A DNA stretch of 64,000 bases from Nonomuraea glycinis. Its GTDB lineage: Bacteria; Actinomycetota; Actinomycetes; Streptosporangiales; Streptosporangiaceae. The stretch lies in assembly GCF_014646515.1 (NCBI RefSeq), contig NZ_BMNK01000012.1, forward strand, positions 1 through 64,000, in the 5' to 3' direction. The notes below the pieces were generated by a model. The model did no database searches, was not told where the DNA came from, and worked only from the letters and a program-made list of their open reading frames with translations. Numbering within the stretch: the first letter of the stretch is position 1; every line of letters begins with the position of its first letter. This document shows positions 34,324 to 43,360 of this stretch, one piece after another. The position numbers and the translations under genes are program-made.

Positions 34324-36576
34324 TCAGTCGTTGTTGACCAGCGGGTTGTCGTCCCAGTCGAAGATGCCCCGGTCGCCGCCGCGGTCATCACGACGGTCAT
34401 TGCCGCGGTCATCGTCCCGGACGTCGAAACGATCGCCGAAGTCGAAGCCGTCGTCGTCCTTTTTCTTCTTCTTGGGCTTGGGCGCGCAGTGGTCGCTGCA
34501 GCCGCCGAAGCGGGACTGGTCGACCGAGCGGAACCTGGTCGCCTCGACGCCCTTGAGCGCGGACATCATGGACTGTTTCCAGATGGGGCCGGCGATCGAC
34601 GAGCCGTACACGTACGGGTAGTAGCGTCCGCCGATGGTGACGCCGACGAGGTCGTGGGTGAAGGCGCCGCGCGGGTCGCCGACGCTGACGGCGGAGGCCA
34701 GGTTCGGGGTGTAGCCGGCGAACCACGCCGCGGTGTAGCCGTCGGTGGTGCCGGTCTTGCCGGCGGCGTCGCGGCCGATGCCGCCGACCGCGGCCATCGT
34801 GCCGCCGGGGGAGAAGACGCCCTTGAGGATGCCGCTGACGGCGTCGGCGACCTTCTCGTCCATGACCTGCGAGCACTTGGGCTTGAACCGGGTGATCTTG
34901 CCGTCGCGGTCCTTGACCTCGGTCACCGCGAGCGGCTGGCAGTATTTGCCGCGGGCGGCGAAGACGGCGTAGGAGTTGGCGACGGTGACGGGGTCGACCT
35001 CGTTGATGCCGAGGGTGAACGTCTCGAACTCGCCGAGCTTGTTGCCGTCGGCCCGCTTGAGGCCGATGCGCTTGGCCAGCTTGACGACCTTGCAGAGCCC
35101 CACCTTCTGCTCCAGCTTCATGAAGAAGGTGTTGACGGAGCCCCAGGTGCCGGTCTGCAGGGTCTTGAAGCCCCCGCCGCCCTCGCTGGAGTTGCGGACC
35201 GTGTGGGTCGGGTCGCCGACGGGCTTGCCCTTGCAGTCCTTGAAGGTGCTGTAGCCGGAGGCTTCGTAGCCGGCCGGGGCCGGGAAGCCGTCCTTGTACT
35301 TCAGGCCCTCCTCGAGCGCGGTGGCCAGGGTGTAGGCCTTGGCGGTCGAGCCCTGCTGGAAGCCGCGGCCGCCGCCGTGCGCGACGTCGGCGACCAGGTT
35401 GTAGCTGATCTCGTTCTTCTTCTTGTTGCCGCCGAATTTGCGGGAGGCCGCCATCGCCTTGATCTCACCGGTGCCCGGCACGATCATCGCCTGGGCGGCG
35501 ACCGGCTTGTCCTTGGTGCTGACCATGTTCTTGATGGCCTTCTCGGCGGCCTTCTGCATCTTCGGGTCGATCGTGGTCTTGATGGTCAGGCCGCCGCGCT
35601 GCAGGAGCTTGAGACGGTCCTTGGCGGTCTTGCCGAAGTCCTCGTTGAGCAGGATCTCGTTCTGCACATAGAGGCAGAAGTACGGATAATCGCTGACTTC
35701 GCAGCCGCCGGGGAACTTGACGTCCTTATAACCGAGCTTCTTCGCCTTGGCCTCGTCGGCCTCCGCCTGCGTGATCATCTCGAGCTGACGCATCCGGTCG
35801 AGGACGGTGTTGCGCCGTTCCAGCAGCAGCTTCCTGGACGCCGGGCCGACGTTCGGGTCGGTCCTGGCGGGGTTCTGGACCGCGCCGGCGAGCGTGGCGG
35901 CCTGGACGAGGTTGAGCTTGGAGGCGGGCTTGTCGAAGAAGCGCTTGGCGGCGGCCTGGATGCCGTGTGCCCCGGCGCCGAAGTAGGCGATGTTGAGATA
36001 CTTCATCAGAATCTCGTCTTTGGTGTACTTCTCCTCGATCGCCATCGCGTTGCGCAGCTCGCTGAGCTTGCGGGAGACCGTCGGCGCGATGGCCGCGGCC
36101 TGCTCCTCGGGCGTCTCGGCGGCGTTGACCAGCACCTGCTTGACGTACTGCTGGGTGATCGAGGATCCGCCTTGGGTGACGCCGCCGGTGGTAAGGTTTT
36201 TGATCAACGCCCGGGTCGTGCCTTCGAGATCGAGGGGGCCGTGCTGGTAGAAGCGGAAGTCCTCGATCGCGATGAGTGCTGTCCGCATGATGGGCGCGAC
36301 CTGGTCCAGCGTCACGGACTGGCGGTTCTCGAAGTAGAACTGGGCGATCTGCTTGCCGTCGGCGTCCACCAGCTTGGTGCGCTCGGAGAGCGGCGGCTCA
36401 GTAAGATCTTCGGGCTTGAGGTCGAGGAGTTCCATGCCGCTTTTGGCAGAGACTCCCGCGCCGCCGACCGCGGGCAGCGCCACGGCAGCGGCCAGCACAC
36501 CGGCGATGGAGCCGGCCACGATCAGCTTGAGAACGTTGAGAACCGGCGAGGAGCGATCTTTGCCACGAGCTTGCAC
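34324..36576 (-). CDS. Bifunctional class A penicillin-binding protein
   Basis: A 750-residue peptidoglycan glycosyltransferase/transpeptidase. It has one N-terminal transmembrane helix (LKLIVAGSIAGVLAAAVALP), a GT51 domain (catalytic Glu in AIEDFRFYQHGPLD; GGSSITQQYVKQVLV), and a transpeptidase domain with STAK near QQGSTAKAY, SVN, and KTGTTDGYTAAWFAGYTP. The tail is Lys- then Asp/Arg-rich. It is the ponA2-type PBP of the actinobacterial whiB4/wblA neighbourhood. GTG 36576 fits the start of the helix; the upstream frame extension is unlikely. Confidence 0.9.
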   Translation of the reverse strand: MQARGKDRSSPVLNVLKLIVAGSIAGVLAAAVALPAVGGAGVSAKSGMELLDLKPEDLTEPPLSERTKLVDADGKQIAQFYFENRQSVTLDQVAPIMRTALIAIEDFRFYQHGPLDLEGTTRALIKNLTTGGVTQGGSSITQQYVKQVLVNAAETPEEQAAAIAPTVSRKLSELRNAMAIEEKYTKDEILMKYLNIAYFGAGAHGIQAAAKRFFDKPASKLNLVQAATLAGAVQNPARTDPNVGPASRKLLLERRNTVLDRMRQLEMITQAEADEAKAKKLGYKDVKFPGGCEVSDYPYFCLYVQNEILLNEDFGKTAKDRLKLLQRGGLTIKTTIDPKMQKAAEKAIKNMVSTKDKPVAAQAMIVPGTGEIKAMAASRKFGGNKKKNEISYNLVADVAHGGGRGFQQGSTAKAYTLATALEEGLKYKDGFPAPAGYEASGYSTFKDCKGKPVGDPTHTVRNSSEGGGGFKTLQTGTWGSVNTFFMKLEQKVGLCKVVKLAKRIGLKRADGNKLGEFETFTLGINEVDPVTVANSYAVFAARGKYCQPLAVTEVKDRDGKITRFKPKCSQVMDEKVADAVSGILKGVFSPGGTMAAVGGIGRDAAGKTGTTDGYTAAWFAGYTPNLASAVSVGDPRGAFTHDLVGVTIGGRYYPYVYGSSIAGPIWKQSMMSALKGVEATRFRSVDQSRFGGCSDHCAPKPKKKKKDDDGFDFGDRFDVRDDDRGNDRRDDRGGDRGIFDWDDNPLVNND

Positions 36577-36817
36577 AGGACCAAGAGTACGTCGAAAGGG
36601 TGACGTTATCGGTATCGCACCACCATTTCGCCTTGACTGGCGGGGGTGACTAGTCATTCCCGGTCAAGACTACGGCGAGAAATTGGTCCTCTGGGGTCTG
36701 TCGGCCCGAACGTCTCGTTGCGTACGTTCTCAATGCGGCAACTGAATACGGAGGCTCGGCGCCCGCGCCCGTCGGCCCCAAATGACGACTGACCACCTAA
36801 GGGGAGTGGGGTCGAAA

Positions 36818-37114
36818 ATGTGGATCACGGATTGGACCTCCCGTGCCGCCTGTAGAGGTGCGGATCCGGACGCGCTGTTCGTCCAGGGAGCTGCCCAGAA
36901 CAGGGCCAAGCTGATCTGCCGAGGGTGCCCGGTCCGTACCGAATGCCTCGCCGATGCGTTGGACAATCGCATCGAGTTCGGGGTGTGGGGCGGTATGACC
37001 GAGCGCGAACGGCGAGCGCTGCTGCGGCGGCGTCCTGACGTGGACTCGTGGCGAGAGCTGCTCGAGTCGGCGAAGGAAGAGTACGAACGGACCAATGAGC
37101 TGATCGCCGGCTGA
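36818..37114 (+). CDS. wblA: WhiB-family iron-sulfur regulator WblA/WhiB4
   Basis: A 98-residue WhiB-like protein. Four cluster-ligand cysteines are visible: AACRGADPD, then LICRGCPVRTEC. The GVWGGMTERERRALLRRRP turn and basic helix complete the family. The paralogue assignment to WblA (Streptomyces)/WhiB4 (mycobacteria) rests on the ALFVQGAAQNRAK segment and on its place between a class A PBP and two ArsA-like ATPases. WblA represses sporulation and antibiotic genes; WhiB4 is a redox regulator. ATG 36818 matches homologue starts, with AAGGGGAG upstream. Confidence 0.88.
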   Translation: MWITDWTSRAACRGADPDALFVQGAAQNRAKLICRGCPVRTECLADALDNRIEFGVWGGMTERERRALLRRRPDVDSWRELLESAKEEYERTNELIAG

Positions 37115-37127
37115 CGGTCCTCGCATG

Positions 37128-37159
37128 AGTACGGCCGGTGCCGTCGCCGGCCGTACTTT
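37128..37159. terminator. Terminator between wblA and the ArsA-like pair
   Basis: AGTACGGCCGG and its exact complement form an 11-bp stem with an 8-base loop followed by TTTC; it serves wblA and the convergent ATPase operon. Confidence 0.8.
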
Positions 37160-37165
37160 CATGCG

Positions 37166-38299
37166 TTAACCAGGTGCGTTGGCCAGGAGCTCTCCGATGC
37201 GGCGCAGGCCCTCCAGGTCGTGGACATCCTCGGCCATGGCGGCCACCTGCGCGACCGGCACCGTGGGGTGCGCGCTGACGAAGTGCTCCTGCTCTCGATG
37301 CTCGCGCGCGGCGAGCTGCATCCTGCCGGTGTGCAGGCGCAGGACGGCGGCGGTCAGCTCGTGCTCGCCCTTGGCCGCCAGGTCTTCGGCCGCGGCGGCG
37401 CTGCGTACTCCTGAGAGCGTGGCGGCGGGTGACTCGTGCACCCGGTTGACCACCAGGCCCGCCAGCGGCATGCGCTCTTCGGCGAGCCGCTCGACGAAGT
37501 AGGAGGCCTCGCGCATCGCGTCGCGTTCCGGCGCGGCCACGACCACGAAGGCGGTGCCCGGCGCCTGGAGCAGCTTGTAGGTCAGCTCGGCTCGCTGCCT
37601 GAAGCCGCCGAAGACCGCGTCGAGCGCCGAGACGAACGTCTGCAGGTCGGTGAGCACCTGGGCGCCGAGCAGCTTGGTCATGGCGCCGGCGACGATCCCG
37701 AAGCCGGCGTTGAGCAGCCGGAAGGCGCTGCGCCCACCGGCCTTGGCCGGGGCGGTCAGCAGCCGGATGAACCGGCCGTCGAGGAAGCGGCCGAGGCGTT
37801 CCGGCGCGTCGAGGAAGTCGAGCGCGGACCGCGAGGGCGGCGTGTCGACGATGATCAGGTCCCACTCGTTGGAGCGGCGGAGCTGGCCCAGCTTCTCCAT
37901 CGCCATGTACTCCTGGGTGCCGGAGAAGCTCGACGACAGCGACTGGTAGAAGGGGTTCGACAGGATCTGGCGGGCCCGCTCGGGGTCGGCGTGCGCCTCG
38001 ATGATCTCGTCGAAGGTGCGCTTCATGTCGAGCATCATCGCGAACAGCTGCCCGCCGCCGTCGCTCTCGCTGATCAGGCGCGGGGTGTTGTCCAGCTCGG
38101 TCAGCCCCATCGACTGGGCCAGGCGCCGGGCCGGGTCCACCGTCAGCACCACCACGCACCTGCCGCGCTCGGCCGCGCGCAGGCCGAGCGCGGCGGCCGT
38201 GGTGGTCTTGCCCACGCCGCCCGCGCCGCAGCAGACGATGATCCGGGTGCCCCGGTCGTCGAGGATGGCGTCGATGTCGAGGACGGCGGGCTTCTTCAC
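37166..38299 (-). CDS. ArsA-like P-loop ATPase (second of pair)
   Basis: A 377-residue ATPase of the ArsA/GET3 clan. The deviant Walker A is CCGAGGVGKTTTAAALG; TVDPARRLAQSMG is switch I and DLIIVDTPPSRSALDF is switch II. No arsenical-binding Cys triad is seen. In actinobacteria these paired genes follow whiB4/wblA (Rv3679-Rv3680 by memory) and have been linked to stress handling in mycobacteria; precise clients are unknown. Its ATG overlaps the stop of the partner gene. Confidence 0.88.
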   Translation of the reverse strand: MKKPAVLDIDAILDDRGTRIIVCCGAGGVGKTTTAAALGLRAAERGRCVVVLTVDPARRLAQSMGLTELDNTPRLISESDGGGQLFAMMLDMKRTFDEIIEAHADPERARQILSNPFYQSLSSSFSGTQEYMAMEKLGQLRRSNEWDLIIVDTPPSRSALDFLDAPERLGRFLDGRFIRLLTAPAKAGGRSAFRLLNAGFGIVAGAMTKLLGAQVLTDLQTFVSALDAVFGGFRQRAELTYKLLQAPGTAFVVVAAPERDAMREASYFVERLAEERMPLAGLVVNRVHESPAATLSGVRSAAAAEDLAAKGEHELTAAVLRLHTGRMQLAAREHREQEHFVSAHPTVPVAQVAAMAEDVHDLEGLRRIGELLANAPG

Positions 38300-39297
38300 G
38301 CTGCTCCCTGGGTGCGGATGCTCTCGGCCAGCTCATACAGCCCTGCCAGGTCCACGCCGTCGGTGAGCAGCGGCAGCTCGTAGCGGGGCAGGGCGGCTTC
38401 GCCGAGCGACTCGCGTTCTTGCTGCTCCAGCTCGGTGCGGCGGGCGTGTTCGACGATCTCCTCGGCGAGTCCTTCGGCGAGGGAGGTGGCGTCGGCGCCG
38501 TCGGCGAGCCCGGCGGACTTGAGCCCGAGGGCGAGGTCGCCGATGTCGAAGCGGCCCTGGGCGGCCGCGTCGAGGGTCGCCTGGGGCAGGAGGCTCTCGC
38601 GCACCATGTTGATGAAGATGCCGCCGGTGGCCAGCCCGGCCGTGCGCACTTCGGCGATGCCGTCGAGGGTCTCCTGGACCGGCATCTCCTCAAGAAGCGT
38701 CACGAAATGAACGGCTGTTTCCGGACTTTTTACGACTCCATGAACCAAGTCGGAATGGTTTTTGATGGGACCGACCTTGGCCAGGCCGGCCACCTCCTGG
38801 GTGACGTTCAGGAAGCGCGTGATGCGGCCGGTGGGCGGCGCGTCGAGGACGACCGCGTCGTACACCCGTTTGCCGTCCTTGCCCCGCCTACGCACGGCCT
38901 CGGTGGTCTTGCCGGTGACCAGCACGTCACGAAAGCCGGGGGCCACGGTGGTGGCGAAGTCGACGACGCCCATCTTGGTCAGCGCCCGTCCCGCCCGGCG
39001 CATCCCGTAGAACATCTCCATGTATTCGAGCATGGCCTCCTCGGGATCGATCGCCAGCGCGTACACATCACCCCCTGAGGGGGCCACGGCGATCCGGCGC
39101 TCCTCGTAGGGCAGCGGCGGCAGATCGAAGATCTGCGCGATGCCCTGCCTGCCCTCCACCTCCACCAGAAGCACCTTGTGGCCGCCCGAGGCGAGCGCGA
39201 GGGCGAGGGCGGCGGCGACCGTCGTCTTGCCGGTGCCGCCCTTGCCGGTGACGACGTGGAGTCGCACGCCGTCCCAATCCGTGTCCGCAGAGTCCAC
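38296..39297 (-). CDS. ArsA-like P-loop ATPase (first of pair)
   Basis: A 333-residue partner ATPase. Deviant Walker A is VVTGKGGTGKTTVAAALALA, switch I VEVEGRQGIAQIFD, switch II YDAVVLDAPPTGRITRFL. It lies upstream of and overlaps the second ATPase, so the two probably form a heteromeric complex like the mycobacterial pair. The gene is divergent from the DUF4177 gene, with a short promoter region at 39298-39375. Confidence 0.88.
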   Translation of the reverse strand: MDSADTDWDGVRLHVVTGKGGTGKTTVAAALALALASGGHKVLLVEVEGRQGIAQIFDLPPLPYEERRIAVAPSGGDVYALAIDPEEAMLEYMEMFYGMRRAGRALTKMGVVDFATTVAPGFRDVLVTGKTTEAVRRRGKDGKRVYDAVVLDAPPTGRITRFLNVTQEVAGLAKVGPIKNHSDLVHGVVKSPETAVHFVTLLEEMPVQETLDGIAEVRTAGLATGGIFINMVRESLLPQATLDAAAQGRFDIGDLALGLKSAGLADGADATSLAEGLAEEIVEHARRTELEQQERESLGEAALPRYELPLLTDGVDLAGLYELAESIRTQGAA

Positions 39298-39375
39298 GAC
39301 TTCGAGGCTACCGAACGGTCACTTGCTGAAAGCCCCTGAGCACCCTTTGAGATTGCTCACACTACGCTGAGCCCC

Positions 39376-39531
39376 ATGACGAAATGGGAGTACCTCACGG
39401 CCCCGGTGCTGATTCACAACACCAAGATGATCCTGGACAACTTCGGCGCCGACGGCTGGGAGCTCGTGCAGATTCTGCAGGGCGCCACGCCCGAGCAGCT
39501 TGTCGCCTACTTCAAGCGGGAGAAGCAGTGA
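39376..39531 (+). CDS. DUF4177 small protein
   Basis: A 51-residue protein reading MTKWEYLTAPVLIHN, then GADGWELVQILQ and ending YFKREKQ, the DUF4177 pattern (WEY...GW-LV). It is well conserved at this place before RidA in actinobacteria. Its TGA overlaps the GTG start of ridA. Function unknown. Confidence 0.85.
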   Translation: MTKWEYLTAPVLIHNTKMILDNFGADGWELVQILQGATPEQLVAYFKREKQ

Positions 39532-39986
39532 GTCCTGAGCAGAAGATCGCCGACCTCGGGCTGACGCTGCCCGAGGTGGTCGCCCCGCTGGCGGCCTACG
39601 TGCCCACCGTCCGCACCGGTGACCTGGTCTACACCTCGGGCCAGCTCCCGATGGTGGAGGGCAAGCTGCACCAGACCGGCAAGCTCGGCGTCGACCTGGG
39701 CGTCGACGAGGGCCGCGCGCAGGCCCGCATCTGCGCGCTCAACGCGGTGGCCGCGCTCAAGGCCGAGATCGGCGACCTGGCCAAGGTCAAGCGGATCGTC
39801 AAGGTCGTCGTCTTCGTCGCCAGCGCTCCCGGCTTCACCGAGCAGCCCCAGGTCGCCAACGGGGCGAGCGATCTGCTCGGCGAGGTGTTCGGCGACGCGG
39901 GCAAGCACGCGCGCAGCGCGGTGGGTGTGGCCGCGCTCCCGCTGGACGCTCCGGTGGAAGTGGAGCTGATCGCGGAGGTCTCCTGA
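39528..39986 (+). CDS. RidA family protein
   Basis: A 152-residue RidA (YjgF/YER057c) protein: VRTGDLVYTSGQLPMVEGKL, QARICALNAVAALKAEIGDL, VVVFVASAPGF, and HARSAVGVAALPLDAPVEVE at the end. The substrate-binding Arg of enamine deaminases lies in HARSAVG. RidA enzymes hydrolyse reactive enamine/imine intermediates from PLP enzymes; this longer actinobacterial subgroup (Rv3678c-like by memory) may differ. GTG start, GTGA overlap with the DUF4177 gene. Confidence 0.9.
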   Translation: MSPEQKIADLGLTLPEVVAPLAAYVPTVRTGDLVYTSGQLPMVEGKLHQTGKLGVDLGVDEGRAQARICALNAVAALKAEIGDLAKVKRIVKVVVFVASAPGFTEQPQVANGASDLLGEVFGDAGKHARSAVGVAALPLDAPVEVELIAEVS

Positions 39987-40034
39987 ATGCCGGATATGTC
40001 ACCATGACCGAGTGATGTCGTAAAAGGAGGTCAT

Positions 40035-40850
40035 GTGGGTGGCATTCGGCTCCCGGACGAGCTCGGCGAGCGGGCGAGAGGTGTCCTGGCAGGACGCGTC
40101 GATCCGGTCCCCGCGCGGGACGCCGCCACGGTGGCGCTCCTGCGCGCGGGCCGTCCCGGCGGCGTCCAGGTCTATCTGCTCCGCCGCAAGGCCACCATGG
40201 CCTTCGCGGCGGGTGCGTACGTCTTCCCCGGCGGCTCGGTGGACCCGCGCGACACCGACCAGGCCGTGGCCTGGGCGGGCCCGTCACCGGCTTACTGGAG
40301 CCGGGCCTTCGGCGCCAGCGAGGCGGTGGCCAGGGGCCTGGTCTGCGCGGCCGTACGCGAGACGTTCGAGGAGTCGGGCGTGCTGCTCGCCGGTCCTGGC
40401 CCCGACTCCGTCGTCGCGGACACCACCGGCGACGACTGGGAGGCCGACCGGCTGGCGCTGATCGACCGGAGCCTGGCCCTGGCCGACTTCCTGGCCAAGC
40501 GCGGCCTCGTGCTCCGTGCCGACCTGCTCAAGCCGTGGGCGCACTGGATCACGCCGAGGGTCGAGCCCAAGCGCTTCGACACCCGCTTCTTCGCCGCCGT
40601 ACTGCCTGAGGGGCAGCGCACCAGGGACGTCGGCGGCGAGGCCGACCAGGTCACCTGGCAGCGTCCGGCGGAGGCGATCGAGCTGGCCCGTCAGGGGGAA
40701 ATCTTCCTGATGCCGCCCACCCACCGCACGCTCAGCGAGCTGGCCGCGCACCCCGACGTGGCGTCCGTGCTCGCGGCCGAGCGGGAGATCGTCACGATCA
40801 TGCCGGAGGTCGTGGAGGTCGACGGCGAGTTTCGGCTGGTGGCCCCATGA
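40035..40850 (+). CDS. NUDIX hydrolase
   Basis: A 271-residue NUDIX protein of the long actinobacterial type. The box is split: YVFPGGSVDPRD near residue 62 and, after an insert, AVRETFEESGVLL near 110, with the metal-binding REXXEE present. The C-terminal half includes AHWITPRVEPKRFDTRFF, typical of the subgroup. AAAGGAGG lies five bases before the GTG. It is coupled by ATGA to the MBL-fold gene. Substrate unknown. Confidence 0.88.
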   Translation: MGGIRLPDELGERARGVLAGRVDPVPARDAATVALLRAGRPGGVQVYLLRRKATMAFAAGAYVFPGGSVDPRDTDQAVAWAGPSPAYWSRAFGASEAVARGLVCAAVRETFEESGVLLAGPGPDSVVADTTGDDWEADRLALIDRSLALADFLAKRGLVLRADLLKPWAHWITPRVEPKRFDTRFFAAVLPEGQRTRDVGGEADQVTWQRPAEAIELARQGEIFLMPPTHRTLSELAAHPDVASVLAAEREIVTIMPEVVEVDGEFRLVAP

Positions 40851-41635
40851 GCGGCCTGTACATCCCGCTGGACACCCCGGACGGCTCCCGCACCGAGCAT
40901 GCCGAGAACCTGCTCGCGCCCAACCCGTCGTACATGACGCTCGACGGCACCAACACCTGGGTCATCGGCGCCGATGAGGTGGTCGTCGTCGACCCGGGCC
41001 CGGACGACGAGGCGCACCTGCTCCGGGTCCGCGACCACCTGGGTGAGCGACGGGTGACCGAGATCCTCCTCACCCACGGCCACCTCGACCACAGCGGCGG
41101 CGCCAAGCGCTTCGCCGAGCTGGTGAACGCCCCCGTACGGGCCCTGGACCCCCGTCACAGGCTGGGGGAGGAGGGCCTGGCCGACGGTGACGTGGTGACC
41201 GTGGACGGGCTGGAGATCCAGGTGTACGGCACGCCGGGGCACTCCTTCGACTCCCTGTGCTTCTGGCTGCCGGCGGACCGGGCGATGCTAACCGGCGACA
41301 CCGTGCTCGGCAGGGGCACCACGATCATCGCGAGCGACGGCGGCCTGGCCGACTATCTGCGCAGCCTCGACCGGCTCAGGCTGACGGCCGAGAGCCTGGC
41401 GGCGCAGGCGCTGCTGCCCGGCCACGGCCCGGTGCTGCCCGACCCGATCGGCGCGCTCGACGGCTACATCGCGCACCGCCGCGAGCGGCTGGAGCAGATC
41501 AAGGAGGCGCGCCGGCAGGGCGCGCGCACCCCCGAGGAGATCGTGCGGATCGTGTACGCCGACGTGGACAGGGAGCTCTGGCCCGCCGCCGAGGTGTCGG
41601 TGCGGTCCCAGCTCGACTATCTGGAGCGGTTGTAG
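40847..41635 (+). CDS. MBL-fold metallohydrolase
   Basis: A 262-residue metallo-beta-lactamase-fold hydrolase. Metal ligands are in LTHGHLDHSGGA (HxHxDH), GTPGHSFDSL, MLTGDTVLG and LLPGHGPVL. The layout matches LACTB2-type enzymes, which act on nucleic acids or thioesters; the substrate is undetermined. It overlaps the preceding NUDIX gene (ATGA) and its last 19 bases overlap the convergent crp gene. Confidence 0.9.
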   Translation: MSGLYIPLDTPDGSRTEHAENLLAPNPSYMTLDGTNTWVIGADEVVVVDPGPDDEAHLLRVRDHLGERRVTEILLTHGHLDHSGGAKRFAELVNAPVRALDPRHRLGEEGLADGDVVTVDGLEIQVYGTPGHSFDSLCFWLPADRAMLTGDTVLGRGTTIIASDGGLADYLRSLDRLRLTAESLAAQALLPGHGPVLPDPIGALDGYIAHRRERLEQIKEARRQGARTPEEIVRIVYADVDRELWPAAEVSVRSQLDYLERL

Positions 41636-42297
41636 AGCCGGTCGATGTCCAGGATGACGACGGCCTTGGCCTCGATGCGCAGCCAGCCGCGCTGGGCGAA
41701 GTCGGCCAGGGCCTTGTTGACCGTCTCGCGGGAGGCGCCCACGAGCTGGGCCAGCTCCTCCTGGGTGAGGTCGTGGTGGACGCGCACGCCGTCGTCGGTC
41801 TTGGTGCCGAAGCGGTCGGCCAGGTCGAGCAGCTGCTTGGCCACCCGCCCGGGGACGTCGGTGAAGACCAGGTCGGCCAGCACGTCGTTGGTCCGGCGCA
41901 GCCGCTGGGCGAGCGCGCGCAGCAGGTGCAGCGCCACCTCGGGGCGGCCGGTCAGCCAGGGACGCAGGTCGTCGTGGCCGAGCCCGGCCAGTCGCACGTC
42001 GGTGAGCGCGGTCGCCGTCGCGGTGCGCGGCCGCGGGTCGAACAGCGACAGCTCGCCGAACATCTCGCTCGGGCCGAGCACGCTGAGGAGGTTCTCGCGG
42101 CCGTCGGGCGAGGTGCGGGACAGCTTGATCTTGCCGTCCAGCACGACGTAGAGGCGGTCGCCCGTCTCGTTCTCGTGGAAGAGGGTCTGTCCCTTGGCCA
42201 GCTGGACCTCGGTGATGCTCGTGCGCAGCGCCGCGGCGCTCTCGCGGTCCAGCGCGGCGAACAGGGGGGCCTTGCCCAGCACATCTTCGGTGTTCAC
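41617..42297 (-). CDS. crp: Crp/Fnr-family transcriptional regulator
   Basis: A 226-residue CRP-type regulator. The cyclic-nucleotide fold spans residues 10-130 with MFGELSLFDPRPRTATATAL as phosphate-binding cassette (Glu, Arg present), and the helix-turn-helix is LTQEELAQLVGASRETVNKAL. No Fnr cysteines occur. It is the global Crp of actinobacteria (Rv3676 and its Streptomyces counterpart sit in the same neighbourhood). GGAGGCAGA is placed before GTG 42297. Divergent from nth. Confidence 0.9.
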   Translation of the reverse strand: MNTEDVLGKAPLFAALDRESAAALRTSITEVQLAKGQTLFHENETGDRLYVVLDGKIKLSRTSPDGRENLLSVLGPSEMFGELSLFDPRPRTATATALTDVRLAGLGHDDLRPWLTGRPEVALHLLRALAQRLRRTNDVLADLVFTDVPGRVAKQLLDLADRFGTKTDDGVRVHHDLTQEELAQLVGASRETVNKALADFAQRGWLRIEAKAVVILDIDRLYNRSR

Positions 42298-42484
42298 TCT
42301 GCCTCCTCTGCTGCCATTGTGACGCACCCCACTGCGGGCGTCACACATAGGTTAGAGGAATGCCCGATGGGCCAGGCTCGCCTCGTGTGCCGTAAGTCGG
42401 GTGATTCGCGCGCTCTGTCGACCGCGCTGATCCCCCACACGAAGTGTACGAACAAAACCGGCGATCCGCTTACTCCTGCCCTTT

Positions 42485-42546
42485 CCCCGGCGCGAGCCGA
42501 AGCTTCCCCGGCACGAGCCGAAGCTTCCCCGGCACGAGCGGAAGCG
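42485..42546. repeat. 21-bp tandem repeat, three copies
   Basis: CCCCGGCACGAGCCGAAGCTT is repeated three times (at 42485, 42506 and 42527, the last imperfect) between the divergent crp and nth genes, just upstream of nth. It contains HindIII-type AAGCTT palindromes. Slippage duplication or spaced regulatory sites are both possible. Confidence 0.85.
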
Positions 42547-42566
42547 CGGGGTTTTACCCTTGCGGC

Positions 42567-43322
42567 ATGGCGATGAACGTGGCGGGTGCGCGCGGGCGCA
42601 AGCCGGAGACCCGGCTGGGACTGGTGCGGCGAGCCCGGCGAATGAACCGGATCCTCGCGGAGACCTACCCCGACGCCCACTGCGAGCTCGACTTCGCCGA
42701 CCCCTTCCAACTCCTGGTCGCCACGGTGCTGTCGGCGCAGACCACCGACGTGCGGGTCAATCTGACCACCCCGGCCCTGTTCGCCCGCTACCCCACCGCC
42801 GACGACCTGGCCGTCGCCGACCCGGAGGAGCTGGAGGCCATCATCAGGCCGACCGGCTTCTTCCGGGCCAAGGCCAGGTCGCTCCTCGGGCTGTCGGCCG
42901 GCCTGCGGGACCGCTTCGGCGGCAAGGTGCCCAAGACGCTCGACGAGCTGATCACCCTGCCGGGAGTGGGCCGCAAGACGGCCAACGTCGTGCTCGGCAA
43001 CGCCTACGACCCGGAGACCGGCGAGCCCTTCGGCGTGCCGGGCCTCACCGTCGACACGCACTTCCAGCGGCTGGTCAGGCGCTTCGGCTGGACCGACGAG
43101 ACCGACCCGGTCAAGATCGAGCAGATCGTGGGTGGGCTCATCCCCAAGAACGAGTGGACCGTCTTCTCCCACCGGGTGATCTGGCACGGCCGCCGCATCT
43201 GCATCGCGCGCAGACCCGCCTGCGGCGTCTGCCCGCTCGCCGCGCTCTGCCCCTCCTACGGCACCGGCCCCACGAACGCCGAAGAGGCCCGCAAGCTGGT
43301 ACGTCCCGGCCCGTTCTCCTGA
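42567..43322 (+). CDS. nth: Endonuclease III
   Basis: A 251-residue base-excision repair glycosylase/AP lyase. The helix-hairpin-helix LPGVGRKTANVVLG contains the catalytic Lys; the catalytic Asp is in VDTHFQRLV; LLVATVLSAQTTD is the pyrimidine-glycosylase signature; the [4Fe-4S] loop is C-x6-C-x2-C-x5-C at the C-terminus (CIARRPACGVCPLAALC). It removes oxidised pyrimidines. ATG 42567 begins the conserved N-terminus; the longer frame runs into the tandem repeat. Confidence 0.95.
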   Translation: MAMNVAGARGRKPETRLGLVRRARRMNRILAETYPDAHCELDFADPFQLLVATVLSAQTTDVRVNLTTPALFARYPTADDLAVADPEELEAIIRPTGFFRAKARSLLGLSAGLRDRFGGKVPKTLDELITLPGVGRKTANVVLGNAYDPETGEPFGVPGLTVDTHFQRLVRRFGWTDETDPVKIEQIVGGLIPKNEWTVFSHRVIWHGRRICIARRPACGVCPLAALCPSYGTGPTNAEEARKLVRPGPFS

Positions 43323-43360
43323 CCGGGAAGTCCTCAGGGCCCTGCCGTGTTGGAGGTTTC

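Noticed and set aside
34489..36603. 704-codon plus-strand frame opposite the PBP gene
   Set aside because: Ala/Gly/Asp/Leu-rich antisense artefact of high third-position GC; the PBP on the minus strand has all catalytic motifs.
36825..38693. 622-codon minus-strand frame covering wblA and the ATPase pair
   Set aside because: Out-of-frame Arg/Pro/Ala-rich translation of the real ATPases; wblA lies inside it on the other strand.
41257..42576. 439-codon plus-strand frame through the MBL, crp and repeat region
   Set aside because: Crosses two real genes out of frame; no start site or motif.
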